A stretch of DNA of 31,723 nucleotides from Tannockella sp964372125 (lineage in GTDB: Bacteria; Bacillota_I; Bacilli_A; Erysipelotrichales; Coprobacillaceae). Under the pieces are notes generated by a model that saw only the letters and a program-made list of their open reading frames with translations, had not been told where the DNA came from and ran no database searches. Made by a program: the position numbers and the translations under genes. This document shows, in pieces, positions 15,105 to 24,071 of this stretch; position 1 is the first letter of the stretch; each line of letters starts with the position of its first letter. The stretch spans positions 1 to 31,723 of the forward strand of contig CAYJPL010000024.1 of NCBI GenBank assembly GCA_964372125.1, in the 5' to 3' direction.

Positions 15105-17009
15105 TTATACCCCTCTTTTTATTCTTTGATTTATTTTTACAAAAGGAATTCCATTCCCACTATAATAACGACTAAACATCTCATAAAACTCTAAACGCAG
15201 CACTTGAATACCTACAATCAGTCCCTCTAGCCCCATTACAGCTAAGTTTCCAATAACTAATATAATCCAATACCCAATACCACCAACCATTTGTGCAAGC
15301 GTGTATACTACAAGCATCATCCCTGCATGGGCTAAGACAAAACCTCCCACACGTAAAAATGACATAGTATTTGTCACAAATGATAATAATACCTCTATTA
15401 ATTCAAATATGCCTTCTAGAAAAAATGCACCTACTCCCTCAGGGAACATTGGTTTGTTTTTTAGGCAGTGATGTAGTGGTTCTTTAAAGAACACACCGAG
15501 CAATGGAATTATTATTATGACTAGTATATATAGCCATGTCACATTAAATAATCCTGTCATCATTGCAACAACACCAATAATTGCTCCTACATAAAACACT
15601 AAACCACATACTCCATTTTGATGAAATAAAGCATGACCATAATCTTTATGTTTAAATGATAAGTAGATACTAAATGACATTGAAATAACGATAAATAATA
15701 TCCCCATCGCTATTGCTCCTAGAAAAAGTGTCATCGTACTATCTGGGTCCATCGCATGAAACATTGCTGGTATAATTTCTTCATTACCAAATATTGATCC
15801 AAAGACCACACCAAACAATGTACATGATATTCCTAAGTTAACTCCTATTAAACCAAGTTGCATTTTTTTAAATTTATATGCTAGATACCCTATAACACTT
15901 AAAAGTAGTCCTTGTCCAACATCTCCAAACATAATCCCAAACAATAATGTATATGTTATCGCAAAGAACATCGTTGGATCAATATCATGATAATCCGGCG
16001 TTCCATACATCTCTACAAGCATCGAAAAAGGCCTGGAAAACCAGTTGTTTGATAACTTTGTTGGTATTTTTAGTCGCCCGTCACTATTTGCAGGCTTTAT
16101 ATCAATAACAACATCTTTGTCATTTTCAAACAACTGTTTTAAATCCTCCATTCTTTTTTCATTTATAAATCCGTACATCGATAATCGATTACCAACTATT
16201 AATATATATTTTTGCATACCATGTATTTCGTTATGATATTTTGACGAATAGTATATCATTTCTAGTTGATGACGATGATTTTCAATAATTTCTTTAACAG
16301 TATCCTTTAATGTTTCAATTTGTTGCCTTGCAACATCCGCTTCTTGGTTTATCTCTGCGATTGCAAGTTCAGGTTGTCCATGTGCAAACTCAGGAATATA
16401 TACTCTTTCAAAATGTAATGCCGCAAAGATATTATCTATTTCTGGTGCTGACATTGGTGATGTCATATACATACACCAAACAAATGTTTTATCATTATCA
16501 AATTGTCGATATACAAAAGGTAATGAATTATAATAACTTAACTTTTCAACACTTTCCACTGGGAATTTACCAAAACGGATTTGTAAAAACTTACAACTAA
16601 ATAACTCATCAAGATCAATATCTATCTCACTTACATGTTGCAGCTGAATGACTGCTTCTTCATTTTCAGTAATCATAATTTCTAATTCATTAATTACTGC
16701 TTCGTATTTACCAATTGTTTCTTGTAACTCACTCACAAATGTCTTTTGTTTAATAACATTAAAATCATATTTTTGTGCTTCTTGATACTGTAAAGAAACT
16801 CCATATTTTTGTATGATAGTATCTACTGTTTGATATAACTCTTCGTAAATGTTTTCATCTTGTAACTGACCTAGTCCAGTAATATTTTGACTAAACTTAG
16901 ATGCCGGTTCAAGATGCAAATCATCGAATGTTACTATCTTTTCAAGTACTTTTTCAATATTTTCTTTTTGAAAGTGAATACTTGCAAGCTTTAACTTCGC
17001 TATTGCCAT
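15105..17009 (-). CDS. ntpI: V-type ATPase subunit I (membrane stator, a-subunit)
   Basis: 634 residues. The N-terminal half (about 1-330) is cytoplasmic and rich in helices that contact the peripheral stalks; the C-terminal half carries seven or so membrane helices. Conserved segments include ITYTLLFGIMFGDVGQGLLL, SFLRVGGFVLAHAGMMLVVY and the last helix VGIQVLRLEFYEMFSRYY, where the Arg of LRLEFYE (about residue 605) is the family's essential ion-channel arginine. AAGGAG precedes the ATG; the gene starts 12 bases after ntpC. Confidence 0.94.
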   Translation of the reverse strand: MAIAKLKLASIHFQKENIEKVLEKIVTFDDLHLEPASKFSQNITGLGQLQDENIYEELYQTVDTIIQKYGVSLQYQEAQKYDFNVIKQKTFVSELQETIGKYEAVINELEIMITENEEAVIQLQHVSEIDIDLDELFSCKFLQIRFGKFPVESVEKLSYYNSLPFVYRQFDNDKTFVWCMYMTSPMSAPEIDNIFAALHFERVYIPEFAHGQPELAIAEINQEADVARQQIETLKDTVKEIIENHRHQLEMIYYSSKYHNEIHGMQKYILIVGNRLSMYGFINEKRMEDLKQLFENDKDVVIDIKPANSDGRLKIPTKLSNNWFSRPFSMLVEMYGTPDYHDIDPTMFFAITYTLLFGIMFGDVGQGLLLSVIGYLAYKFKKMQLGLIGVNLGISCTLFGVVFGSIFGNEEIIPAMFHAMDPDSTMTLFLGAIAMGILFIVISMSFSIYLSFKHKDYGHALFHQNGVCGLVFYVGAIIGVVAMMTGLFNVTWLYILVIIIIPLLGVFFKEPLHHCLKNKPMFPEGVGAFFLEGIFELIEVLLSFVTNTMSFLRVGGFVLAHAGMMLVVYTLAQMVGGIGYWIILVIGNLAVMGLEGLIVGIQVLRLEFYEMFSRYYSGNGIPFVKINQRIKRGV

Positions 17010-17021
17010 AGTTGGTCTCCT

Positions 17022-18056
17022 TTATGTTATTATTAATAGTTTTTCTATTTCTTCGCTTTCCTTTTGATAACGAACTCCTTCTACAACATGTTTTAAGTTT
17101 GCGATTTCAATATTTTGCAGTGTACAAAATGTTAAAAAGACAACTGGCGCATCATTGGAAAATCTCATATATTTTTTTGCAAGATGATATAATATTTTAT
17201 CCATTGAATACTCAATATAAATAAAATCTTTTTCATCATCATATAACTTATATTTTGATGTGTTTAATACCTTTAAAAAATCACTAGCATCTTTACTGTA
17301 TATCAACTTATCTACCATTTCTTTTGATAACCGAGAATATTTCATTGGAACTAGTTTTTCTATCTCATTATTATCAACATTGTAATATTTTTTTAGTCGA
17401 TAAATTTTAGAAATATTTTTAATCTCAACTGATGTATAAAATATTCTTAACAATTGCTTTTGAATTTTCCCCTTATAATTTCTAATTATTATTTCTTGGC
17501 AACTAGACAAGTAGTATTCAGTAAGTTCCTTTTCTAATTTTTGATATTCCTCCATAGTAGTAATATCATATTTTTTCAATATTTTATAATACTTTGTTGC
17601 TTTTAAAAACTCTAATAATTCTCGATAACTTTCAATATTTAATAATTCATACATCACAAATGAAACCTTACTTTGTAGATATGTAGGCATATATTGCAAG
17701 AAATCAACACTATCTTCAATAAGTAAATGTATAACTTTATCTAAAATGATACTTATTTCTATTTGCATTATCTCATGAAGATAAAACTCATTTTGTGATT
17801 TTGGAATATACCTTAATAACCTATCAAATGTTTGATAATAATTTATTTTAAATATTTGTTCTAATTGGTGACGACGTATCTGGATACTGTGTTCATCATT
17901 AAGTAAACTCTTAAACTTAGTCTCATTTTTTAAAAATGTTACAACACTATCTACACTTGGTGACTTTACTAGTTCTCGATACTGCACAGAAGTGATTCGA
18001 TCACCATAGATTGACTTTGCTTTACTACAAAGAGCGTTACTTGAGTATTTCATCAT
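17022..18056 (-). CDS. ntpC: V-type ATPase subunit C (rotor socket, V0 d-type)
   Basis: 344 residues, matching the all-helical AtpC/NtpC family that joins the central shaft to the membrane ring. Family cues are the N-terminal NALCSKAKSIYGDRITSVQYRELV region, recurrent basic amphipathic helices and the C-terminal DAPVVFLTFCTLQNIEIANLKHVVEG. The ATG forms an ATGA overlap with the stop of ntpF and has no strong ribosome site, so translation is probably coupled. Its place before ntpI is unusual; in the common Bacillota order it lies between ntpE and ntpG. Confidence 0.88.
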   Translation of the reverse strand: MMKYSSNALCSKAKSIYGDRITSVQYRELVKSPSVDSVVTFLKNETKFKSLLNDEHSIQIRRHQLEQIFKINYYQTFDRLLRYIPKSQNEFYLHEIMQIEISIILDKVIHLLIEDSVDFLQYMPTYLQSKVSFVMYELLNIESYRELLEFLKATKYYKILKKYDITTMEEYQKLEKELTEYYLSSCQEIIIRNYKGKIQKQLLRIFYTSVEIKNISKIYRLKKYYNVDNNEIEKLVPMKYSRLSKEMVDKLIYSKDASDFLKVLNTSKYKLYDDEKDFIYIEYSMDKILYHLAKKYMRFSNDAPVVFLTFCTLQNIEIANLKHVVEGVRYQKESEEIEKLLIIT

Positions 18057-18370
18057 TTATTAGTAATAATTTCTTTTAAAATTTCTTGTATCCATACATC
18101 CTTATTTTCATTAAAAGCCTTCTCTAATTCATCACATTTGTGCTGGCAGTTACTTTTGTATTCATTTATTTTTGATGTTTTAAAAGAATTTAATTCTTCT
18201 TGATATGCAAATAAATCATTTTGTTGATGCATTTCGAACTCTTCAAATATTTGATTTTCAATTATTCTTGCATCACGTTGAACATTATCTTTTTTATTTT
18301 TTGCAGATTCTATAATCTCTTGTTGTTCATGATCTAATTTTATTAAACGCTTTATGATATCATCATTCAT
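18053..18370 (-). CDS. ntpF: V-type ATPase peripheral-stalk subunit G/H (NtpF)
   Basis: 105 residues, almost entirely charged and predicted as one long helix (DDIIKRLIKLDHEQQEI near the N-terminus), which fits the short stalk partner of subunit E. Sequence conservation in this family is low, so the call leans on size, composition and first position in the operon, where NtpF/AtpH usually sits. The start at 18370 is preceded by AAGGGGG; the earlier in-frame start at 18400 lies inside the promoter leader. Confidence 0.75.
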   Translation of the reverse strand: MNDDIIKRLIKLDHEQQEIIESAKNKKDNVQRDARIIENQIFEEFEMHQQNDLFAYQEELNSFKTSKINEYKSNCQHKCDELEKAFNENKDVWIQEILKEIITNK

Positions 18371-18402
18371 AAAATACGCCCCCTTTTTTTTACTTAACAA
18401 GA

Positions 18403-18431
18403 ATTATACTCCTACTTTTTAGGAAAATCAA
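18403..18431 (-). promoter_or_regulatory. Promoter of the V-type ATPase operon
   Basis: On the minus strand a perfect TATAAT (18403-18408) is preceded at 17 bases by TTGATT (18426-18431). The first gene starts 32 bases downstream of the -10. No other good promoter is apparent before the operon's end, consistent with one nine-gene transcript. Confidence 0.7.
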
Positions 18432-18480
18432 AGAACTTATGACAATTTTACATTATAATTTATTGTAGCATCATAAATTT

Positions 18481-18510
18481 TTGTTATAGTTATTATATAC
18501 TACCTAATAT
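18481..18510 (+). promoter_or_regulatory. Possible promoter of the Xaa-Pro aminopeptidase gene
   Basis: TTGTTA (18481-18486) and TAATAT (18505-18510) are spaced by 18 bases, about 55 bases before the start codon. The region is very AT-rich and offers other weak -10 candidates, so this is the best of several. Confidence 0.45.
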
Positions 18511-18565
18511 TGATTAATGATTTTAAAAATGTTATCTTTATATTACTAGTATAAAGGAGAAAACA

Positions 18566-20311
18566 ATGTATAAAGAGAGATTGCAAGAAGCACAAAACAT
18601 ATTAAATGAATTACAGGTAGATTATTATTTACTACCAATGGCTGACTTTCATAAAAGTGAGTACTTGAGTGACTATTTTAAAAGTATTGCCTATTTAACA
18701 GGATTTACTGGTTCTGCTGGAACATTAGTTATAGGTAAAGAGGAAATTTGCTTATGGGTAGATGGCCGTTATTTCATCCAAGCAGATAATCAGTCTGCAA
18801 TCCATGGTATCAAAATAATGAAAATGGGTCTACCAGAAACACCGACAGTAAAAGAATACTTATCTAATAATATAGATGCAGTAATCGGCTTTGATGGAAG
18901 GTTGTTATCAGTTAGTACAATTGAAGACTTACCACATACGAATCTTAAAAGTGACATCTTTATCTTAGACACACTTTGGACAACTCGACCAGAATTATCA
19001 AAAAAGCCTGGTTTTTCATATGATACTAAATATTGTGGAGTTGGACGCATTGAAAAATTCGAGCAAGTAAGAAAATGTATGGAAGATAATAACTTCCATA
19101 TCATGACAACATTAGATGATATTGCATGGACATTTAATATCCGCGGAAAAGATGTTGCATGTAATCCAACAATTCTTAGCTATGCACTATTTTCTACAAC
19201 AAATATTAATTTATATGTACAAGATGGTTCTCTTGATGAAAGTACAATTCAAGAATTAAACAATGATGGTGTTAATGTTAAATCGTATGATGATATATAC
19301 GAAGATGTAAAATCAATCACGGACACAGTATTATTAGATAAAAATACAGTAAATTATGCAATATTTAACAATATTTCTAAAGATGTAACAATTACTAACA
19401 AAGATAATCCTACACAATTATTAAAAGCAATTAAGAATGATGTTGAAATCAAAAACACTATCAATGCACACATTAAAGATGGTGTTGCTATGACTAAATA
19501 TATGTATTATTTAAAAAATGAGCTTGTAGAGAGTGATGAAGTAGAATTAGCAAATTATATAGATAAATTGAGAAGCGAGCAAGATGCATTCTATGATATC
19601 AGTTTCGATACAATTTGTGGCTACCAAGAAAATGCTGCACTTATGCATTATCATGCTATACCAGAAAATTGTAGCATTGTAAAAAAAGAGGGATTATTAT
19701 TAGTTGACTCTGGTGGACAATACCTTGATGGTACAACGGATATTACAAGAACATTTGCGTTAGGGGATATTACAAGCGAACAACGCCGTGATTTCACAAT
19801 TGTTTTAAAAGCAATGTTACGTTTAAGTGATGCGGTATTCCTTAAAGGATTCAATGGACAACAATTAGATATTTTAGCACGAGGTGTAGTATATCAATAC
19901 GGTCTCGATTACCGTTGTGGTACTGGACACGGTGTTGGACATTTCCTAGGAGTTCATGAAGGACCACAAGGGATTCACTCAAGAGTTCGACCTGGTTTAA
20001 GTGAAGGTGCTCCAATTGTACCTGGAATGATCACAACTAATGAACCCGGAATATATAAAGAAGGTAAACATGGTATTCGTCTAGAAAATGAATTATTATG
20101 CGTTATTAAAGAAGAAAATGAATACGGTCAATTCTTAGAATTCAAAACAATAACATATTGTCCAATAGATGTTGATGCTATTGACTATTCTATGATGAGT
20201 AATCATGAAATCGAAACATTACAAAATTATCATCAAGAAGTGTATGATACAATAAGCCCTTATTTAACAACTGATGAAAAAACATGGTTATATAATTTTA
20301 TAAATAAGTAA
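18566..20311 (+). CDS. pepP: Xaa-Pro aminopeptidase (M24B, aminopeptidase P)
   Basis: 581 residues, the long three-domain form: two creatinase-like N-terminal domains (about 1-130 and 155-300) and a C-terminal pita-bread peptidase domain (about 310-525), then a short tail. Metal ligands are visible as the two Asp of LLVDSGGQYLDGTTDITRTF (near 381 and 392), the His of GTGHGVGHFLG (about 455), the Glu of TTNEPGIY (about 493) and the Glu of IRLENELL. It removes an N-terminal residue next to proline in the cytoplasm, finishing peptide breakdown. The ATG follows GGAG at eight bases. It is monocistronic and divergent from the ATPase operon. Confidence 0.94.
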   Translation: MYKERLQEAQNILNELQVDYYLLPMADFHKSEYLSDYFKSIAYLTGFTGSAGTLVIGKEEICLWVDGRYFIQADNQSAIHGIKIMKMGLPETPTVKEYLSNNIDAVIGFDGRLLSVSTIEDLPHTNLKSDIFILDTLWTTRPELSKKPGFSYDTKYCGVGRIEKFEQVRKCMEDNNFHIMTTLDDIAWTFNIRGKDVACNPTILSYALFSTTNINLYVQDGSLDESTIQELNNDGVNVKSYDDIYEDVKSITDTVLLDKNTVNYAIFNNISKDVTITNKDNPTQLLKAIKNDVEIKNTINAHIKDGVAMTKYMYYLKNELVESDEVELANYIDKLRSEQDAFYDISFDTICGYQENAALMHYHAIPENCSIVKKEGLLLVDSGGQYLDGTTDITRTFALGDITSEQRRDFTIVLKAMLRLSDAVFLKGFNGQQLDILARGVVYQYGLDYRCGTGHGVGHFLGVHEGPQGIHSRVRPGLSEGAPIVPGMITTNEPGIYKEGKHGIRLENELLCVIKEENEYGQFLEFKTITYCPIDVDAIDYSMMSNHEIETLQNYHQEVYDTISPYLTTDEKTWLYNFINK

Positions 20312-20314
20312 AGA

Positions 20315-20345
20315 AAGAAGAGCTCAAATCGCGCTCTTCTTTTTA
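20315..20345. terminator. Terminator shared by convergent genes
   Basis: Perfect 9-bp stem AAGAAGAGC / GCTCTTCTT with a nine-base loop and a T tract on the plus strand. It terminates the aminopeptidase gene and overlaps the end of the convergent NERD gene, which it may also serve because of the A tract on its other side. Confidence 0.85.
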
Positions 20346-21032
20346 CTTACTTATATATTTTTTCATAATACTTATGATTTGTTTTTGTGGTAATCTTTTA
20401 CCTTTATTCAAAATACTATTTTCTAATTGGTTTCTATTATTTGTAATATTTTTTAAATCTACATTGATATTGCTTGCATTACTAAAATAAACTACCTTTT
20501 CAATTGTACATTGAACATTATGTTTATTTAATATTGATTGAATTATTTTTTGGTGACGGGTTACTTGTATCCATGGATTTTTAAACTTATTTTCATAGTG
20601 ATTACCTTTTTTACTTGTCTTAACTTGCGTCCAAGTATCTACATTATGATTACCAATAATCTTACCACCATGATTTTTTACTTCAACAATCACTATATTA
20701 GAATCACTTATAATTAAATAATCAAGTTCGGTTACCCGACCACGAAAATTAAATTTAGGATTTGAAAATACTGTATATTCCTTTGGCAAAGATTTCATGA
20801 TTTTTAAAGTGTTTCTTTCACCAGTAACACCACTACTTATAATTCCGTATTGTTTTTGTAAATACTTACCAACGATGATACATAGTACTGTGATTAAAAA
20901 ATATACAGCTTGCATTGTAGTACCAACAATATATATAGATGCAATAAACATTAATAAAGTACTTATTATTCCTAGTAGATACAGTCTTTGTTTTATAATA
21001 TTTTGATTTTTGTATTTAATGATTTTAGACAT
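20343..21032 (-). CDS. Membrane-anchored NERD-domain protein
   Basis: 229 residues. Two N-terminal membrane helices (about 17-37 and 41-58) precede a NERD (nuclease-related) domain (about 65-185). The domain shows GVTGERNTLK, then RGRVTELDYLIISDSNIVIVEVKN, where Asp104, Glu117 and Lys119 match the D-(x)n-E-x-K core of the restriction-endonuclease-like fold. Conserved WIQVTRHQ follows. The core is intact, so nuclease activity is possible, but the role of these proteins is not established. It starts 27 bases after the nrdG stop, with the nrdG terminator in between, and converges on the aminopeptidase gene. Confidence 0.85.
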   Translation of the reverse strand: MSKIIKYKNQNIIKQRLYLLGIISTLLMFIASIYIVGTTMQAVYFLITVLCIIVGKYLQKQYGIISSGVTGERNTLKIMKSLPKEYTVFSNPKFNFRGRVTELDYLIISDSNIVIVEVKNHGGKIIGNHNVDTWTQVKTSKKGNHYENKFKNPWIQVTRHQKIIQSILNKHNVQCTIEKVVYFSNASNINVDLKNITNNRNQLENSILNKGKRLPQKQIISIMKKYISK

Positions 21033-21049
21033 ATTACCCCCTATATAAA

Positions 21050-21071
21050 GAAAAGTGCCTTAGCACTTTTC
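21050..21071 (-). terminator. Terminator-like hairpin after nrdG
   Basis: Perfect 9-bp inverted repeat GAAAAGTGC / GCACTTTTC with a four-base loop; on the minus strand it is followed by TTTATA. It overlaps the nrdG stop codon and lies only 17 bases before the next co-directional start, so it may attenuate rather than stop transcription into the NERD gene. Confidence 0.7.
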
Positions 21072-21578
21072 ATATAATCTCCCATTTTCATCGATAGTAT
21101 ACTCAAAGCAAGTATGTAATGACTTTTTGGGGTTTATTATTCTTTGATTTGAAGATCCACGATATAATAGTGTCAAACTTTTTTTACTTTCTTCAAAGCG
21201 TCCATCTACAACAATATCACAAGCATGAAATAGTTCTTGTTGAAGTGGTGAAAGTTTTTTTATTTGTTCAAATGTATATCCGGTATACAACATGATGGAT
21301 AAATTTAAATGTCGTATCCTAGAAATCAATTCTAACGCCTCTTTTGGTTGGAGCATAGGTTCTCCACCTGATAGTGTTATTCCATCAAGTAATGGATTAT
21401 TCTCTATACTTTTTACCATTTCATCAATCTCTATATATTTTCCATTATCTAGTGAATGACTATTTGGATTATGGCAACCTCTACAATTATGATAGCATCC
21501 TTGAAAGAAAATTACATAACGGATTCCAGGACCATCAACAATCGATTCATTTATAATTCCTGATGTTTTAATTTTCAT
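21060..21578 (-). CDS. nrdG: Anaerobic ribonucleotide reductase activating enzyme
   Basis: 172 residues. A radical SAM enzyme that uses a 4Fe-4S cluster and S-adenosylmethionine to install the glycyl radical on NrdD. The cluster cysteines are in GCYHNCRGC (Cys28, Cys32, Cys35), and the SAM-binding LSGGEPM motif follows. The upstream IVDGPGIRYVIFFQGC segment is typical of NrdG. It overlaps the 3' end of nrdD by 11 bases with no strong ribosome site, implying coupled expression. Confidence 0.95.
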   Translation of the reverse strand: MKIKTSGIINESIVDGPGIRYVIFFQGCYHNCRGCHNPNSHSLDNGKYIEIDEMVKSIENNPLLDGITLSGGEPMLQPKEALELISRIRHLNLSIMLYTGYTFEQIKKLSPLQQELFHACDIVVDGRFEESKKSLTLLYRGSSNQRIINPKKSLHTCFEYTIDENGRLYEKC

Positions 21579-23868
21579 TTGCAGTATGTTTTACACGTTG
21601 ACTCTCTTCTGCTTTTTTTCCATCATTGAAGCGATCAAGAGTTCCTACTAGATATCCAGTAATACGACGAATTCTCTCGAATTTATTTTCACTATCTTCA
21701 CTGCGTCCACATCCAGGACAAACATCATCAATAACTCCGCTATATCCACAAACTGGATCACGATCTAAAGGATGGTTGATTGCACCATATCCGATATTAT
21801 TATCATGCATAGCACGTACTATTTTTTCAAATGCATCGATATTTTTTGCAGGATCTCCATCCATTTCAATGTAACTAATATGCCCGGCATTTGTAAGTTC
21901 ATGATAAGGTCCCTCTATCTTGATTTTCTCAAATGCAGTAATAGAGTGGTATACAGGTACATGGAAGCTATTTGTATAGAACTCACGATTTGTGATTCCA
22001 TCAATACTTCCAAACAAGTTTCTATCTATATTTACAAATCTACCAGATAAACCTTCTGCAGGCGTTGCAATTAAACTAAAGTTTAATTTACGATTACGCG
22101 CTTCTTCATCAAGACGACGACGCATATGACTTACAATTTGTAACCCTAATATTTGTGCTTTATTATTTTCACCGTGGTGAACACCTAATAAAGACTTTAA
22201 TGTTTCAGCAAGTCCGATAAAACCAACTGACAATGTTCCGTGTTTTAATACTTCTCGCACTTCATCATCAGCCTTTAGATCATCACTGTCAATCCAAATA
22301 CCTTGTCCCATTAAGAAAGGGTAATTTTTTGCCTTCTTGCGGCATTGTATTTCAAATCTTTCTAATAATTGATCAATACATAAATTAAGCATTGCATCTA
22401 ATTTGTCAAAAAATTCATTAATATCACCTTTAGAGCGAATCGCAAGTCGTGGAAGGTTAATAGATGTAAAACTCAAGTTCCCTCTACCATTACAAATTTC
22501 TCTTTCCTTGTCATGGACATTAGATATTACACGTGTACGACACCCCATATAGGCAATTTCTGATTCAGGAGTCCCTTTATAGTATTTTTTATTGAAGCTT
22601 GAATCAACAAATGAAAAGTTAGGAAATAAACGTTTTGCAGAAGTTGTACAAGCAAGTTTAAACAAGTCATAATTAGGTTCGCCTTCATTGTAGTTGATAC
22701 CTTCTTTTACTCTAAATATTTGAATTGGGAAAATTGGTGTTTCACCTTTTCCTAATCCTTTTGTAGTAGCTTTTAGAATGTTCTTGATAGCCATTCTACC
22801 TTCACTACTTGTATCCATACCATAATTAATTGAACTAAATGGTACTTGTGCTCCAGCACGTGAATGCATTGTATTTAAGTTGTGAATAAATGCCTCCATT
22901 GCTTGATATGTTTCTTTATCAGTTTCTTTTAATGCTTCTTTTTTAGCAAAGTTAATAATATTTTCTACAGCATCTTCAATACCTTGTTTTTTTATTGCAT
23001 TTTTAAGCATTGCATCAAATGATGGATTATCATCAATTGTTGGCAAAATTGTCATATCATCTTTTATTGCTTGTAAAACATTGTCTTTTGTAGTCAATAA
23101 TACAATTGCTTTTTCTAAGTTTTTATAGAACCAATTCACATATGATTTAGCAACACCCTTTGCCATTCCATAATCAAAATTTACAATTGCTTGTCCACCA
23201 TGTTGATCATTTTGATTCGATTGAATAGCAATACAAGATAGTGCTGAATATACTGTAATTGAATTAGGTTCACGCAACACGCCATGTCCTGTTGAAAAAC
23301 CATTTTCAAATAATTTAATGATATCAATTTGACAACATGTAGTTGTTAATGTAAGGAAATCCATATCATGGATATGTATATCTCCGTCTTTGTGTGCCTT
23401 TGCATGAATAGGATTTAATACAAACATTTCATTAAACTGCTTTGCACCTTCAGTACCATACTTTAACATTGTCCCCATTGGCGCATCACCATTAACATTG
23501 GCATTTTCTCTTTTTAGGTCACTATCTTTTGCATCAGCAAAAGTAATTTCTTCAAAAGTTGTCATTAGTCTAGAACGCATATCTCTTTCACGAGTACGAT
23601 TAGCACGATATAAGATATATGCTTTAGCCACGCGTACATAGCCTTCTTCAATTAATACTTCTTCAACTGTATCTTGTACTAATTCAACAGTTGGTAATAC
23701 ACTTAACTTATCTGATAAGTGTTCTTCTACTAATGTAGCAATAGAAATTGCAGTTTCTAATTCTTGATTTGATCCACACGCTTCGAAAGCTTTGAAGATT
23801 GCTCCCGCTATTTTATTTTTTTCAAAAGGCACTAAACGCCCATCTCTTTTTCTAATGTTTACTATCAT
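21568..23868 (-). CDS. nrdD: Anaerobic ribonucleoside-triphosphate reductase (class III)
   Basis: 766 residues. Converts ribonucleoside triphosphates to deoxy forms without oxygen. An N-terminal ATP-cone (about 1-92) gives allosteric control; the ten-strand barrel follows, with HIHDMDFL, STGHGVLREPNSI, GGQAIVNFDYG and the substrate-site segments. Near the C-terminus a cysteine cluster (VCGYSGVIDDVCPGCGR, Cys707, Cys717, Cys720) corresponds to the zinc site, and the glycyl radical residue is Gly738 in RRITGYLVGT. The first cysteine of the usual CxxC pair appears as Asp (RDPVC). AGGAGG precedes the ATG. nrdG follows with overlap; an unusual inverted repeat lies upstream. Confidence 0.96.
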   Translation of the reverse strand: MIVNIRKRDGRLVPFEKNKIAGAIFKAFEACGSNQELETAISIATLVEEHLSDKLSVLPTVELVQDTVEEVLIEEGYVRVAKAYILYRANRTRERDMRSRLMTTFEEITFADAKDSDLKRENANVNGDAPMGTMLKYGTEGAKQFNEMFVLNPIHAKAHKDGDIHIHDMDFLTLTTTCCQIDIIKLFENGFSTGHGVLREPNSITVYSALSCIAIQSNQNDQHGGQAIVNFDYGMAKGVAKSYVNWFYKNLEKAIVLLTTKDNVLQAIKDDMTILPTIDDNPSFDAMLKNAIKKQGIEDAVENIINFAKKEALKETDKETYQAMEAFIHNLNTMHSRAGAQVPFSSINYGMDTSSEGRMAIKNILKATTKGLGKGETPIFPIQIFRVKEGINYNEGEPNYDLFKLACTTSAKRLFPNFSFVDSSFNKKYYKGTPESEIAYMGCRTRVISNVHDKEREICNGRGNLSFTSINLPRLAIRSKGDINEFFDKLDAMLNLCIDQLLERFEIQCRKKAKNYPFLMGQGIWIDSDDLKADDEVREVLKHGTLSVGFIGLAETLKSLLGVHHGENNKAQILGLQIVSHMRRRLDEEARNRKLNFSLIATPAEGLSGRFVNIDRNLFGSIDGITNREFYTNSFHVPVYHSITAFEKIKIEGPYHELTNAGHISYIEMDGDPAKNIDAFEKIVRAMHDNNIGYGAINHPLDRDPVCGYSGVIDDVCPGCGRSEDSENKFERIRRITGYLVGTLDRFNDGKKAEESQRVKHTANEN

Positions 23869-23941
23869 ATCAATAACCTCCTATTTTTAGTATAATGAAA
23901 ATTTTGTAGTCATTTCATTAAATATACACCATAACTCACCA

Positions 23942-23970
23942 TTTTTAACATTTCACACTAATGTTAAAAA
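23942..23970. promoter_or_regulatory. Perfect inverted repeat upstream of nrdD
   Basis: TTTTTAACATT (23942-23952) and AATGTTAAAAA (23960-23970) are exact reverse complements around a 7-base centre. It lies 74 bases upstream of the nrdD start codon in a 203-base gene-free stretch. It may be an operator for the reductase operon or a terminator for the upstream radical SAM gene. No match to the NrdR box consensus was recognised nearby. Confidence 0.5.
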
Positions 23971-24071
23971 TAATACAACAATTTCTAGTTGGTCATTTTA
24001 CCCCGACTATAAGACATGTTTTTGTCTATTTTAGTATATCAAACATTACACTCTTTTTATATACTCAAAAG

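Noticed and set aside
24011..24027. Hairpin AGACA / TGTCT upstream of nrdD
   Set aside because: Only five or six pairs and no T tract; expected by chance in such AT-rich DNA.
23869..24071. NrdR boxes before nrdD
   Set aside because: No pair of sites resembling the ACACWATATATWGT pattern was found by eye on either strand.
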